Positions 44,280 through 53,699 of a stretch of 64,000 bases of DNA are shown piece after piece (the stretch's first letter is position 1; every line of letters begins with the position of its first letter). This DNA comes from an uncultured Poribacteria bacterium (GTDB lineage Bacteria; Poribacteria; WGA-4E; PCPOR2b): positions 3,195,623 through 3,259,622 of the forward strand of contig OY282444.1 of the NCBI GenBank assembly GCA_958296125.1. The letters run 5' to 3'. The position numbers were made by a program, and so were the translations under genes. The notes beneath the pieces are model-generated. The model ran no database searches, had not been told where the DNA came from, and saw only the letters and a program-made list of their open reading frames with translations.

Positions 44280-45557
44280 TTATTCTACCAACCGATCGGG
44301 GGTGCCCATCACCTTCTCGAATGCTTCGACGTACAACTTCATCAGGTTGAGGTCATTCGGAGGGTTCACGTCAAAGAGGTAGAAATGGGAATCGATGAAC
44401 GCGGTGGCGTTAGGATAATCCGCTTTCCGATATTCTATCGGCTGGGCATGACCGCAGGTCCATGGACATCCTTTTCCGTAGCCGATCTGAGCTTGAAAGA
44501 TTTCCTGCGCCGGTACAGGTCTCCTTTGCCACTGTCCGACGTGCAGCCCTTCGGCGGCTAACGCTTCTTGAACCGTTTCGCGGAAGGCTCTCGGCGAGAC
44601 AGAAAGCCCCAATTCCTCTGGTTTGACACCAACCACATAGTTATAGTAGACGGATTCACACTGCGGTGGGACATACGGTGTTTCGATGCCCTTGATTTTG
44701 GAGAGGTGTTCCGTGAGAAAGTTGCAGTTTCGGATGCGTAAGGCGTTATTCGTATCTAGCCTTTTTAGCTGGCTGCGGATAAACGCTTGACCAAACACAT
44801 CGCCGCGATACATCCACCCTAACCCAAAAGCATTGTATTCCTGCTCCTGCCGTTCTCTGCCCGGCACAACCAATTCGCCGAAGTATTGAAGCAGCGCTGC
44901 TTGTTTGTGATAATCCTCATCATCGGTGACGAATAGACCGCCCTCACTCCCTGTCGTCAGCGTTTTTGACATCTGCGTGCTAAAGCCTGCGACATCTCCT
45001 ATCGCACCGCACGGCACCCCTTTATACCTTGAGCCGTGTGCCTGCGCGGCATCTTCGATAACTTTGAGACCGTGTTGCCCGGCAACCGCGAGCACTCCGT
45101 CCATATCCGCCGGCATCCCGTGAATGTGAACGGCGATAACCGCTCGCGTCCGTTCGGAGAGCTTGGCTTCAATCTGCGCGGGGTCAATGCAGAATGTCTT
45201 GGGATCGATGTCAACGAAGATTGGGATAGCGTTGTGGTGGAGGACAGCGGCTGCCGTTGCCCAGAACGTAAAGGCTGGAACGATGACTTCGTCGCCCGGC
45301 TCGATTCCCAAAGCGGCGATGCACATGTGGAGTGCGGCGGTGCCGCTGTTGGCCGGGATACAGTACTTTCGTCCCACGTATGCTGCCCACTCTTGGGACA
45401 ACGCCTCGGATTGAATCTTGCGTTGTTCGTTGATGCTTTCGCTGGATAGCACCTCCATCACCGCTTGCCGATCTGCATCGGTAATGTGGGGCCAAGGTTT
45501 AATCGTCCCTTCTGGAATTGTCGGTTGTCCACCGTGAATTGCGAGTTGTTCTGACAT
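44280..45557 (-). CDS. DegT/DnrJ/EryC1/StrS family PLP aminotransferase
   Basis: 425 residues. The PLP lysine is in GFSTQMSKTLTTGSEGG (about residue 197), preceded by DAAQAHGSRYKGVPCGAIGDV and VIVPAFTFWATAAAV. The family transfers amino groups to sugar nucleotides (or acts as a dehydratase) and supplies amino sugars for surface polysaccharides or antibiotics. The C-terminal part (from about 290) is also typical. Close downstream of a PhyH gene on the same strand, with about 44 bases between, so the two may be one transcript; no sugar nucleotide partner genes are in the window. A glycan or secondary-metabolite role is not resolvable. Confidence 0.9.
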   Translation of the reverse strand: MSEQLAIHGGQPTIPEGTIKPWPHITDADRQAVMEVLSSESINEQRKIQSEALSQEWAAYVGRKYCIPANSGTAALHMCIAALGIEPGDEVIVPAFTFWATAAAVLHHNAIPIFVDIDPKTFCIDPAQIEAKLSERTRAVIAVHIHGMPADMDGVLAVAGQHGLKVIEDAAQAHGSRYKGVPCGAIGDVAGFSTQMSKTLTTGSEGGLFVTDDEDYHKQAALLQYFGELVVPGRERQEQEYNAFGLGWMYRGDVFGQAFIRSQLKRLDTNNALRIRNCNFLTEHLSKIKGIETPYVPPQCESVYYNYVVGVKPEELGLSVSPRAFRETVQEALAAEGLHVGQWQRRPVPAQEIFQAQIGYGKGCPWTCGHAQPIEYRKADYPNATAFIDSHFYLFDVNPPNDLNLMKLYVEAFEKVMGTPDRLVE

Positions 45558-45601
45558 GAGTTATCCTTTCCGTTGATTTTTCGGTTGAGACGGCAAGGGA
45601 C

Positions 45602-46357
45602 TCAAGTTTCCATAATATCCCGCAGCCCTTCCCACTCCAACCAGATATCTGTCATCGCTTCGGGCCGGTAGTCGGGGTGATCGACATGGCGCAAGCGGAA
45701 AAAGATTGCGTATCGTGTGTGGGGCGAGACATTTGGTGCCGCAGTATGCGCGATCTGGTAGTGTGCCAGAATAACATCGCCGGGCTCGCCGGTGATTTGA
45801 TGTGGCTCCGGCAGTTCGACCGGCGGCATCCCCTCAAGAAGCGATTCGGGCCCATGTTCCTGAAAATACTTCTCGTAGACGTGATGGGTCCCGGGCCAGA
45901 CGGTGAAATTGCCGGCGTATGGATGCGGCACATGGCTGAGATACACCGCCGCTAGCATTGTGAAGTTTCGGATCACCCCTTTGGGGACACCATTGTGTGG
46001 TGAGTGCATTCCATCGAGATGGCCGCCCGGTTTCGGCGGCGGGTCCTGTCTGCTCGGAAACCGAAGCGCGATTTGGCCGCCGGTGGGGCGATTAATGTTT
46101 CCGACCCCAATCGCAGACTCTGCTAACCCCCATGCGGGTGTCCGGTTTAGTAGGTCTGTAATGAGGGGGGTACCCTGAAGTTCCGGACAGTAGGATCTAG
46201 ATCGGAAAGTGGTCATATCATCAACGTTCATCCCTTCACCCACAGAGCTATTGATTGCCCGGAGGGCTGCATCCACCATCACTTGCGGCACAACGCCAGG
46301 AATCTTGACAAACCCGTTCTTGAAGATTTCCTGTTTTTGTGCATAGGTCAGTTCCAT
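45602..46357 (-). CDS. Phytanoyl-CoA dioxygenase family protein (PhyH 3)
   Basis: 251 residues. The HxD pair is in KPGGHLDGMH (about 125-131), the distal histidine lies in AHYQIAHTAAPN (about 207) and the arginine in THTRYAIFFRLR binds 2-oxoglutarate. The opening GFVKIPGVVP is usual. Overall divergent from PhyH 1, 2 and 4. It precedes the DegT aminotransferase gene. GGGAG lies twelve bases before the ATG. Confidence 0.82.
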   Translation of the reverse strand: MELTYAQKQEIFKNGFVKIPGVVPQVMVDAALRAINSSVGEGMNVDDMTTFRSRSYCPELQGTPLITDLLNRTPAWGLAESAIGVGNINRPTGGQIALRFPSRQDPPPKPGGHLDGMHSPHNGVPKGVIRNFTMLAAVYLSHVPHPYAGNFTVWPGTHHVYEKYFQEHGPESLLEGMPPVELPEPHQITGEPGDVILAHYQIAHTAAPNVSPHTRYAIFFRLRHVDHPDYRPEAMTDIWLEWEGLRDIMET

Positions 46358-46488
46358 AAGTTGTCGTTACTCCCTTCATCGGAAAGTTGGATAGATCTTG
46401 AAATAAAAAGTATGTCATGATAGTATACGAAAGTCAACTGCAAAAAAGACATCAACCCCGATCCGAAGGATAAATTCCAAAAAAAACC

Positions 46489-46517
46489 TTGACAACTCGG
46501 AGGGAATCTATTACAAT
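46489..46517 (+). promoter_or_regulatory. Strong promoter of the tRNA cluster
   Basis: Perfect TTGACA (46489-46494), exactly 17 bases, and TACAAT (46512-46517). Transcription would begin near 46524, about 27 bases before the mature tRNA-Leu 5' end. Confidence 0.8.
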
Positions 46518-46550
46518 AGGGTTCGTTGGAATTCAATGCGTCCTTGCCGC

Positions 46551-46638
46551 GGGCGAGTGGTGGAATGGCAGACACAATGGACTTAAAATCCATCGCCCGT
46601 AAATGGGTGTGAGGGTTCAAATCCCTCCTCGCCCACCA
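46551..46638 (+). tRNA. tRNA-Leu (anticodon UAA)
   Basis: A complete cloverleaf: acceptor GGGCGAG with CUCGCCC, a long variable arm (GCCCGTAAATGGGTG), anticodon loop CTTAAAA giving UAA, T loop GTTCAAATC, discriminator A and encoded CCA (46636-46638). The long variable arm places it in class II, as expected for leucine. It follows a strong promoter and begins a three-tRNA cluster. Confidence 0.95.
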
Positions 46639-46658
46639 TTTCCTCACCTCAAGCTTGG

Positions 46659-46735
<77 letters not shown>

Positions 46736-46766
46736 TTTGGTGCTATTACGAGGTAGGAAAGCCTAC

Positions 46767-46804
46767 GGGAAATGTGCTTGTTCAAGTGCATTTCCCTTTT
46801 TTCT
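46767..46804 (+). terminator. Intrinsic terminator between tRNA-fMet and the third tRNA
   Basis: GGGAAATGTGCTTG (46767-46780) folds with CAAGTGCATTTCCC (46783-46796), nearly perfect with two G-U pairs, and is followed by an eight-base pyrimidine run starting TTTTTT. The next tRNA starts four bases later. Confidence 0.8.
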
Positions 46805-46807
46805 TAT

Positions 46808-46879
46808 GCCGGTGTAGCTCAGTGGTAGAGCACACGACTCATAATCGTGCTGTCTGGAGTTCAACTCTCCACACCGGCA
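46808..46879 (+). tRNA. tRNA with CAU anticodon (elongator Met or Ile2)
   Basis: 72 bases, acceptor GCCGGTG with CACCGGC, D arm GCTCAGTGGTAGAGC, anticodon stem CACGA/TCGTG around loop CTCATAA, T arm TGGAG/CTCCA. No CCA is encoded, unlike the two neighbours. The loop fits both Met elongators and the CAU isoleucine tRNA modified by TilS; the gene stands 130 bases before tilS. The acceptor sequence does not settle the identity. Confidence 0.8.
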
Positions 46880-47009
46880 CTCACAAGCAATTATCTAGCC
46901 CCCTTGCACGGCTCTTTTATTTTTGATCCGCGAGATCCATCCGTAATTTGGAATCCGTCCACCTTGCGAAGGTTCCAAACCGTCGCAGGATTAAATCCGA
47001 GATTCTGTT

Positions 47010-48443
47010 ATGGCTGCTAGCTTTGTGCAATACACCCACCGTTTTATCACCCACCATCAGATGATTCAACCCAAGGAAACCGTGCTTGTCGGTGTTTCTG
47101 GGGGTGTTGATTCACTTGCCTTGCTTTACGCTTTGCACGCACTACGCCATCAACTCGATTGTCAACTTCATGTTGCTCACCTGGATCACAGTTTTCGTGA
47201 AGATTCGGCCGCGGATGCAGCGTATGTCGCAAAGCAGTCAGATGGCTTGGGCATCCCGATTTCAAGCACTAGGATTGACGTGCCCCAACTGATGCAGGAA
47301 CAGAAACTCTCCGCTGAAGTGGCAGCACGACGCACACGATACCAGTTCTATGAATGTGTCTCCGAACGGATTGGGGCACCGAAGATTGCGCTGGGACATC
47401 ACCGTGGCGATCAGGCGGAAACGGTCTTGATGAACCTATTACGCGGTGCAGGTGCGCCCGGGTTAAAAGGGATACTTCCGGTAAGAGAAGGAAAGTTCAT
47501 CCGTCCCTTGCTCGCTTTTTCACGAGAGGAGATCGAGGACTTTGTGGCGCAGCTCGGATTACAGCCGCGCCGTGACGCTACCAATTATCAACTCAACTAT
47601 CTCCGCAATCGGGTTCGTTTAGAACTTATCCCCGTTTTAGAGCGTGCTTACAATTCCAACCTCCAGAACACCTTGAATCAGACCGCCGACCTGTTACGCG
47701 CTGAATCGGATTATCTGGAGACGCTCGCTCATGACGCGTTTCAAGCGTGCCGGATAGAATCGTGCACGCCCGATACCGTTGTTCTGGATCGCCGCTTATT
47801 TCGAGAGCATCATCTCGCTTTGCGGCGGCGAATCCTGCGTTTGGCTGCCGCGGAAAGTTTAGGAGCGGTCCGGGATCTTTGCTTCAAGCATTTTGAATCG
47901 ATGTTAAATTTGATTGATGGGGAAGCCCCGAATAGCTCTTTGCATCTGCCCAACGGGGGGGAATTTCGACGGGCATATAACCATATCCTTATCCAGAAAT
48001 CGACAAACAACGAGGTCCCTTTTGAATATGAGGTTGCGGTGCCGGGGCATACCGCGCTTCCGCTATTAGCTGCGGAGATGATCGCTACCGTTGTGGAACA
48101 CCCAATGAACTACGCAGCGGCGGATAAATTTCCTGATGGTAAATTTCAAGCGGTGTTTGATCTAGATCGGCTGCAACTTCCGCTGAAGCTTCGACAGCGG
48201 CGAGATAGCGACCGGTTTCATCCGTTTGGAATGCAAGGCACAAAAAAACTGAAGGACCTGTTAATTGATGCCAAAACCCCTCGACAGGAGCGGGGACGAG
48301 TTCCGGTGCTGGTGAATGGGGTTGAGATTATTTGGGTCGTTGGCTACCGAACGAGTGAACCGTTCAAAGTCCGCGCTGAGACGAAGCGTCGGCTATATTT
48401 GAATTACTTACCTGCGGTTGAAATTGATGAAAATCGAAATTGA
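47010..48443 (+). CDS. tilS: tRNA(Ile)-lysidine synthase
   Basis: 477 residues. The PP-loop ATPase motif VSGGVDSLALL is at 29-39, the N-terminal part ends with a region GHHRGDQAETVLMNLLRGAG (about 130-150) and the C-terminal substrate domains include RQRRDSDRFHPFGMQGTKKLKDLLID near 395-420. The enzyme converts C34 of CAU-bearing tRNA-Ile to lysidine, so that it reads AUA. Length matches the long form of the family. hpt overlaps its end by 17 bases, the common tilS-hpt arrangement (usually followed by ftsH, which is absent). A tRNA with the CAU anticodon is the immediate upstream gene. Confidence 0.95.
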   Translation: MAASFVQYTHRFITHHQMIQPKETVLVGVSGGVDSLALLYALHALRHQLDCQLHVAHLDHSFREDSAADAAYVAKQSDGLGIPISSTRIDVPQLMQEQKLSAEVAARRTRYQFYECVSERIGAPKIALGHHRGDQAETVLMNLLRGAGAPGLKGILPVREGKFIRPLLAFSREEIEDFVAQLGLQPRRDATNYQLNYLRNRVRLELIPVLERAYNSNLQNTLNQTADLLRAESDYLETLAHDAFQACRIESCTPDTVVLDRRLFREHHLALRRRILRLAAAESLGAVRDLCFKHFESMLNLIDGEAPNSSLHLPNGGEFRRAYNHILIQKSTNNEVPFEYEVAVPGHTALPLLAAEMIATVVEHPMNYAAADKFPDGKFQAVFDLDRLQLPLKLRQRRDSDRFHPFGMQGTKKLKDLLIDAKTPRQERGRVPVLVNGVEIIWVVGYRTSEPFKVRAETKRRLYLNYLPAVEIDENRN

Positions 48444-48951
48444 ATCCACTCTGATTTCTGAAGCAGAGATCCAAAGGCGTGTCCGCGAATTGGGTCAACA
48501 AATCTCCGAAGATCACCACAACCGTGAGTTGGTGCTCGTCTGTGTGCTCAAAGGTGCAGCCCTATTCTTCGCAGATCTGTTCCGTGCGCTCTCGATTCCT
48601 GTGCGTTGCGAGTTTATCCAACTGGCAAGTTATGACGATAGGACGGAATCATCGGGGCATGTTCGGATAGTTCAGGGATTGAACGAAAATCTTCGCAACT
48701 CGGACGTGGTGATTGTGGAGGATATTGTTGACACAGGGCAGACCTTGACTGTTCTCATGGAGGAGATTCAGGCGTTGGAACCCGCAAGCGTGAAAGTGTG
48801 CAGCTTGCTAGATAAGCCAACACGAAGAACAGTGACAGCGACGATCGATTATGTCGGTTTTGAGATTCCGGATGCCTTTGTCGTCGGATACGGTTTGGAT
48901 TACGCGCAAAAGTATCGGAACTTGCGTGAGATTTTCTGTATCAAAACGTAA
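48427..48951 (+). CDS. hpt: Hypoxanthine phosphoribosyltransferase
   Basis: 174 residues. The PRPP motif VVIVEDIVDTGQTLT lies near 95-110 and LVCVLKGAALFFADL near 35-50, with the hood residues QLASYDDRTESSG. It salvages hypoxanthine and guanine to IMP and GMP in the cytoplasm. ATG 48427 overlaps the 3' end of tilS by 17 bases, so translation is probably coupled; a TTG three codons earlier is possible. The conserved C-terminal YALDYAQKYRNL-type motif is present as GYGLDYAQKYRNLREI. Confidence 0.95.
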   Translation: MKIEIESTLISEAEIQRRVRELGQQISEDHHNRELVLVCVLKGAALFFADLFRALSIPVRCEFIQLASYDDRTESSGHVRIVQGLNENLRNSDVVIVEDIVDTGQTLTVLMEEIQALEPASVKVCSLLDKPTRRTVTATIDYVGFEIPDAFVVGYGLDYAQKYRNLREIFCIKT

Positions 48952-49032
48952 TAACCTAGCCGAGGAGACCTCGCCCCTACGACACGGGCACGTCTCACAT
49001 AAATCTCAACACGCCCTAGCAATTTGATCTGT

Positions 49033-49776
49033 TTAAATCTGCCTCAATAGCCACCGAACGGCGTTTTGCTGAATCGTCACGTATGCCGGGTTCCACAGCG
49101 CAGCAACGGTATGCCCGGGTGCAAGATAACAAATCCGTCCCTTCCCGTAGTCGTATGCCCACCCCGCCTCGCAGGAGGCCCCGTGCTCGGTGTGTGTGAG
49201 TCCATCTTCGTTGACGCTCCGTATGAAAACATGCGCCGGATCACCATCGTAGGTCATAAAGTGCTGCTCGTCGGTTACAATGAAATCGCTGGCACCCTGA
49301 GTGATGGGGTGGTCTGGGTTACTGAGCGTGACCTTGAACGGTCGAACCGGCGGATGCCCTTCGGTCGCTGCCCCTAACACCGCGCGAAAGGTCGCATTGC
49401 CCCTGGCGATGTAGGTCGAATTGTGATAAAACAGCGCGACACCACCATTTTCCACAAAATCTTTGACCGCCTGCGCTTGTACCTCGGTGATCCAATCTAT
49501 GGCAGTCGCCTCGACTTCTGGCACCGGTGGTTCACTCACGTTTGGGGGCAGCGATCCCGCCGCGCCGTAACCATCAGGCCAGATCATGCCATCCCGAAAG
49601 GTAATCAGCATTTTGTAGCTTTGCAGCGTTTCTGCGTTGAGCAGCTTCACGTCGTCGGTGAAGTCGATGGTGAGTCCAAGGTCTCGCACTAGGGTTTTGC
49701 CCAGCGCGGTCCGAATGTAGTCTGAATTATGATAGCGATCGCCGATCACGGCAAACGCTGTGCTTTTTTCTGGCAT
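49033..49776 (-). CDS. ThuA-like (trehalose utilisation) domain protein
   Basis: 247 residues from ATG 49776; GGAG lies eleven bases upstream and the start is 20 bases after the stop of the restriction enzyme gene. The ThuA fold, a class I glutamine amidotransferase relative, is visible: FAVIGDRYHNSDYIR, LITFRDGMIWPDG, then VKDFVENGGVALFYHNSTY and the end region GRICYLAPGHTVAALWNPAY. No catalytic Cys is in the usual nucleophile elbow, as in other ThuA proteins. Often found near sugar dehydrogenases. Its place downstream of a restriction-modification gene looks accidental or polycistronic. Confidence 0.85.
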   Translation of the reverse strand: MPEKSTAFAVIGDRYHNSDYIRTALGKTLVRDLGLTIDFTDDVKLLNAETLQSYKMLITFRDGMIWPDGYGAAGSLPPNVSEPPVPEVEATAIDWITEVQAQAVKDFVENGGVALFYHNSTYIARGNATFRAVLGAATEGHPPVRPFKVTLSNPDHPITQGASDFIVTDEQHFMTYDGDPAHVFIRSVNEDGLTHTEHGASCEAGWAYDYGKGRICYLAPGHTVAALWNPAYVTIQQNAVRWLLRQI

Positions 49777-49795
49777 GTTTGGTTGGTCTCCTATG

Positions 49796-52700
49796 TTATT
49801 TGTCCTCCACAACGGCGATTTCCTCATCGGTCAAGCCGTAGAGCTGATAGACCACCTGATCAATGAGTGCGTCGGCCTGCTGAATGTGGGTGAGCAAGGG
49901 GTTGAGTTTGTCAAGGCTAGCTGTAAACTCGCGCCCCAACGATTCTTGGAAACTTCGCCTTGATAGATCAATGGGGATGGATCGACGGTTTTTCTTGAGG
50001 ACCCCAAGCAGTTCTTCAAGCGACAGATTGAAGTAAGCCTGAATCGCGGTCTTGTTCTTGAGTGCCTCAATTTCGACCCCGATTTCCCGTTCCAGCCAGC
50101 GCAGGAAGCCCCGAATCTCCTCCCCCTTGGCTTTGTTCAGCTCAACCATCTGCTCCGCGAGGAAGGCGAGCAGATCATGGACGAGGTCGGAACGCTCTGG
50201 ATCGGCGGCGAGATGGTGTTTCACAAAGCCGAGAACGCAGTCTACGCTCCCTTTGTTGAGGCAGAATTGGTAGAGGGTTTTGGCTTTTTCGAGTTGGCGG
50301 TCGCGTTCGTCGTCGGGGGTGGTGAAGTTGATGCGGCGGATGGGCAAATATTTCAAATACTCACGATATTCGATGTACCCTCCTCGAATAGCAATAGCTT
50401 CAAACAGCAGCTTATAGTACCAATCAAGGCATTTTGAGTTCAGCAGTGATGTCACATAGAGAAGTGTAAGATTGGAATGCTCGTTAGGAATGAGTGCGTA
50501 AATTGTATTCAGCGGGTAAAAGTAACTTTCATTCAGACCTAGATCCGGAACAGCCGTCAGTGACGGTGCAATCCGCTTGATGAGAATTTTCTCGGTTTCC
50601 AAGACTTCAAGTGATTTGGCATTGTATAGCTCGTTAGGTAGATAGTGAAGCCATTTACCTTCCCAAGCGATAGTGTATTGCTCAATATTTGCTCCATCTA
50701 GCATTTTTCGACAGGCCATTCTGACATCTTCAGGTGCTGAAGCATAATGCTCCTCATCCAGTACGAGCACCCGCCTTTTTGCTTGGCTACCGATACGGAT
50801 ACACTGCTCAATATCAAACATATCACTTAAACTGAATGACAATTCATCAAACCTCTGAATCAAATACCATAACCCATCTGAAAGACGCAGGCAGATCACG
50901 TTTTCGGGTGTTCGGTTGAACCTCGACTGAGGTATTTCGGTAGTAATTACCAACTCACTGCTGCTATCGCTGATTAACTCCGGTGCATCCGGTGGAACCC
51001 GCACAACGAGGATTTTGTGATCTGAGGATGGTGGCCCTTTTTTCACTATTGGCAAACATGGGTAAGTTGTGGGGTCTGGAAATACACGGCATTGAGAAAT
51101 ATCGACAAACTGTTCGATCTGTGTTTGCCCTAACAAGAAATTCCGAAGTGTTTTGCCATTAGCATAAATTGCAAATTTAATCGGTTGGATAAAACCGAAC
51201 ATTCCACTCCTTCGCAGCAAACGAAGCACCTGCTCGGCAAAAGTTATGTAAAGATCAAAACGACCAGTTGCTGTGGTGAATTGCTTCAACAGGTAATTAC
51301 GGAAGTCAGGCTCAATATTGGTAACACTCACATACGGCGGATTTCCTATCACCGCGTCAAACCCCGGATTGTCCTTCTCGCGTCCGTGCTTATCACGAAA
51401 GACTTCGGGGAACTCTATCTCCCAATGGAAGAACCGTTTCTCTGTCGCGATCTCCTGCGCCCGACGATAGGAAAGCAAATTTTCAAGGGCATTGGTATCT
51501 TTGGAGCGGAGGGCATTCAACGCTTGATGATAGGTGGCGCGGGAGACATCGTTTCCGAAGTAAACGCTCGTCCAGAGGTTCGCCACCCCTTTGTGATAGC
51601 GGAGCATCGTTTGGGCGATGTCTAATTGGTGTTCCTTCGCGTGGATCTGGTCGGCGGTGCGGCTCTCGGTCCCTTCGATCCAGAGATAGTGTCCGATGGC
51701 GGTGGCGACGGTGTCGGTGAAAGGGAAGGGCATGGCAAATTCTGTCTGGGTTTCGCTCGTTTTGCGGCGGCTTTTCTTCAGTTCCGGTAGATGTGACAGG
51801 TTCTCAATCTTCGCACCGATCAGGGAATTGCTACAACGGATGTGATGGTCGAGGAACGAGAGCGGCTCGCCTTTTGCCACTGTGTGGAGCCAGAGGGAGA
51901 GTTTTGCCAACTCCACCGCCATCGGGTTGAGGTCAACGCCATAAACGCAGGACTCGACAACGCGCCGCCGCCAGTATGCGAGCTCTGTCTCCTCGCTCGC
52001 CGTTTCGGTCATGAACGCTGTATCCGAGTGTGTAGTCAGTTCTTCGGCGAGATAATCGACAACGCCGACGAGAAAATGACCGCTCCCTGTGGCAGGATCG
52101 AGGATTTTGATCGATAGAATCTCATCAACGGTTTTGGCCTTACAGAGCGGGGCGAGTGTATTTTCGACGATGTAGCGGACGATGTAATCGGGGGTGTAGT
52201 AGCTCCCGGTCGCCTTCCGATCGCCCTTGTCGGTCAGGAGGTAGACCTCTCCTTTCGGATAGGCGGTCTCTTGATTGGAGGAGGATTTTGGCGCGACCGT
52301 CTCGCCCCCCTTCTTTGAAACGATGACTAGATCTTGGTCGGCAATTTGGGGCTGATATTCCAGCAAGCCTTCGTAGATATCTCCGAGATGGCGCACGTCA
52401 AGATCACGGTAGGCGATGCGTTCTCCCTTTGCTGTGCGTGTTAGGAGTTCGATAACCTGTGCCAGCGCATCGTTTCCAATTTCGTTGTCCTCAAGAAACG
52501 GGTGATACTCCGGATTGAAAAGTCCGCCGTTGTATTGCGGGATAAGATTACTCCAACCGTCGTTGATGAGTGCAAAGAGTCCGCGCAGCCGCGCCCAATA
52601 ATCGCTGATCGTCGGGATGATGAGATCCCCCCGATCCAGCGTTTCGTGAACCGTCTCCGCGAGGGCTGCAAGGCTATAACCTGCGGCGTAATCAGGATTT

Positions 52701-53614
52701 TCGACCGGCAGTAGCCCGCGACTTTCGGCGTAGAGAATAAACAGGACACGGTATAACAAAATCAAGCAGTTGGTGTGGATCTCATCGAGCGGCGGGTTGG
52801 CTTTGTCGAAACGGTTGCGGGGGAAAGCAAGGAAGCCGCCGATGAGCAGGCGTAGGGCATCGTAGACACGGTTCTTCAGGTCATCGGAAACGGCGACGGT
52901 GTATTGCTGACTCTCCCCCAATACAAGATCGAGGAATGACCTCCCGCTCGGATCGGGGGTGAAGGCATCGCACCGAAAGAGGCAGTAGAAATAGCGGAAG
53001 GTCTCTAGGGCTCCGTTGTCAGAGAGCAGTGCGGCGAGGTCTACTTCGTAGCAGCTATCGAGCCGATAACTGGTCTGACGGTGGTAGAGTCGCCATTGTC
53101 TACCGTTGGTCAAGATGCCCCAGTCTTTAGCCGTGCCTCGCAGATAGAAGTCGATCTGGTAGTTCGGATTTTGATTGTTGAACGGGTCGCCTCCGCCCTG
53201 CGCTTTCCGATCCAGGTTGCGTGACCACGCCTTGGCATCGCCGACAGCGAGGGCGGTTTTGAAGAACTGATTGGTGTTGACGTGAGACAGTGCCGCATTG
53301 TGGGCATCGCTCGATGGGAAGAGGGCGTAATCGGGTCGTTTGGTCCCCTGCGATGTTTGGAGTGCCGGCTGCACCTCGAAAACGTGCCCGAGCTGTTCTA
53401 GTAGCGGTTGGATGAATTCGTGTTCGGTTTGCGCCTCGTTGAGATGTTCTGCGTTGGGTGCGACGGTGTCGAAGAGTTCCTTGATTGCTGCGTAATCGGA
53501 TTCGATGTTGGGTGTATTGACCCACTGCGGTTGGTCGACGATGCGGGAATCGAGGTAGTAGTTTGAAAAGAGCGATTGATTTTTAACAGCGTTGGGTAGG
53601 TTTTGAGTGTTCAT
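49796..53614 (-). CDS. Single-chain type IIG restriction-modification enzyme (Eco57I-like)
   Basis: 1272 residues. N-terminal PD-(D/E)xK-type nuclease part: KRPDYALFP near residue 96 and LAVGDAKAWSRN near 125. The adenine-methyltransferase centre has motif I LDPATGSGHFLVGV near 508 and motif IV IGNPPYVS near 758, between which lies VYGVDLNPMAVELAKLSLWL. The C-terminal third is the target-recognition part, ending in a charged helical tail. In type IIG enzymes one polypeptide cuts and methylates, needing S-adenosylmethionine. The gene has no separate S or R partner and its flanking genes are metabolic. Recognition site unknown. ATG 53614 lacks a strong Shine-Dalgarno. Confidence 0.85.
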   Translation of the reverse strand: MNTQNLPNAVKNQSLFSNYYLDSRIVDQPQWVNTPNIESDYAAIKELFDTVAPNAEHLNEAQTEHEFIQPLLEQLGHVFEVQPALQTSQGTKRPDYALFPSSDAHNAALSHVNTNQFFKTALAVGDAKAWSRNLDRKAQGGGDPFNNQNPNYQIDFYLRGTAKDWGILTNGRQWRLYHRQTSYRLDSCYEVDLAALLSDNGALETFRYFYCLFRCDAFTPDPSGRSFLDLVLGESQQYTVAVSDDLKNRVYDALRLLIGGFLAFPRNRFDKANPPLDEIHTNCLILLYRVLFILYAESRGLLPVENPDYAAGYSLAALAETVHETLDRGDLIIPTISDYWARLRGLFALINDGWSNLIPQYNGGLFNPEYHPFLEDNEIGNDALAQVIELLTRTAKGERIAYRDLDVRHLGDIYEGLLEYQPQIADQDLVIVSKKGGETVAPKSSSNQETAYPKGEVYLLTDKGDRKATGSYYTPDYIVRYIVENTLAPLCKAKTVDEILSIKILDPATGSGHFLVGVVDYLAEELTTHSDTAFMTETASEETELAYWRRRVVESCVYGVDLNPMAVELAKLSLWLHTVAKGEPLSFLDHHIRCSNSLIGAKIENLSHLPELKKSRRKTSETQTEFAMPFPFTDTVATAIGHYLWIEGTESRTADQIHAKEHQLDIAQTMLRYHKGVANLWTSVYFGNDVSRATYHQALNALRSKDTNALENLLSYRRAQEIATEKRFFHWEIEFPEVFRDKHGREKDNPGFDAVIGNPPYVSVTNIEPDFRNYLLKQFTTATGRFDLYITFAEQVLRLLRRSGMFGFIQPIKFAIYANGKTLRNFLLGQTQIEQFVDISQCRVFPDPTTYPCLPIVKKGPPSSDHKILVVRVPPDAPELISDSSSELVITTEIPQSRFNRTPENVICLRLSDGLWYLIQRFDELSFSLSDMFDIEQCIRIGSQAKRRVLVLDEEHYASAPEDVRMACRKMLDGANIEQYTIAWEGKWLHYLPNELYNAKSLEVLETEKILIKRIAPSLTAVPDLGLNESYFYPLNTIYALIPNEHSNLTLLYVTSLLNSKCLDWYYKLLFEAIAIRGGYIEYREYLKYLPIRRINFTTPDDERDRQLEKAKTLYQFCLNKGSVDCVLGFVKHHLAADPERSDLVHDLLAFLAEQMVELNKAKGEEIRGFLRWLEREIGVEIEALKNKTAIQAYFNLSLEELLGVLKKNRRSIPIDLSRRSFQESLGREFTASLDKLNPLLTHIQQADALIDQVVYQLYGLTDEEIAVVEDK

Positions 53615-53699
53615 AGATGAGGAATAAAAGGAGGCGTGGGGTTGTCATATCAATGCCTCAATTTGAATCTGTGAGCGTGTCCCCCACTCAGCACGACAA

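Noticed and set aside
49796-53614. BREX PglX methyltransferase or part of a defence island
   Set aside because: No brxA/B/C/L, pglZ or other defence genes flank it, and the N-terminus carries a nuclease-like PD...DAK segment that PglX lacks; type IIG fits better.
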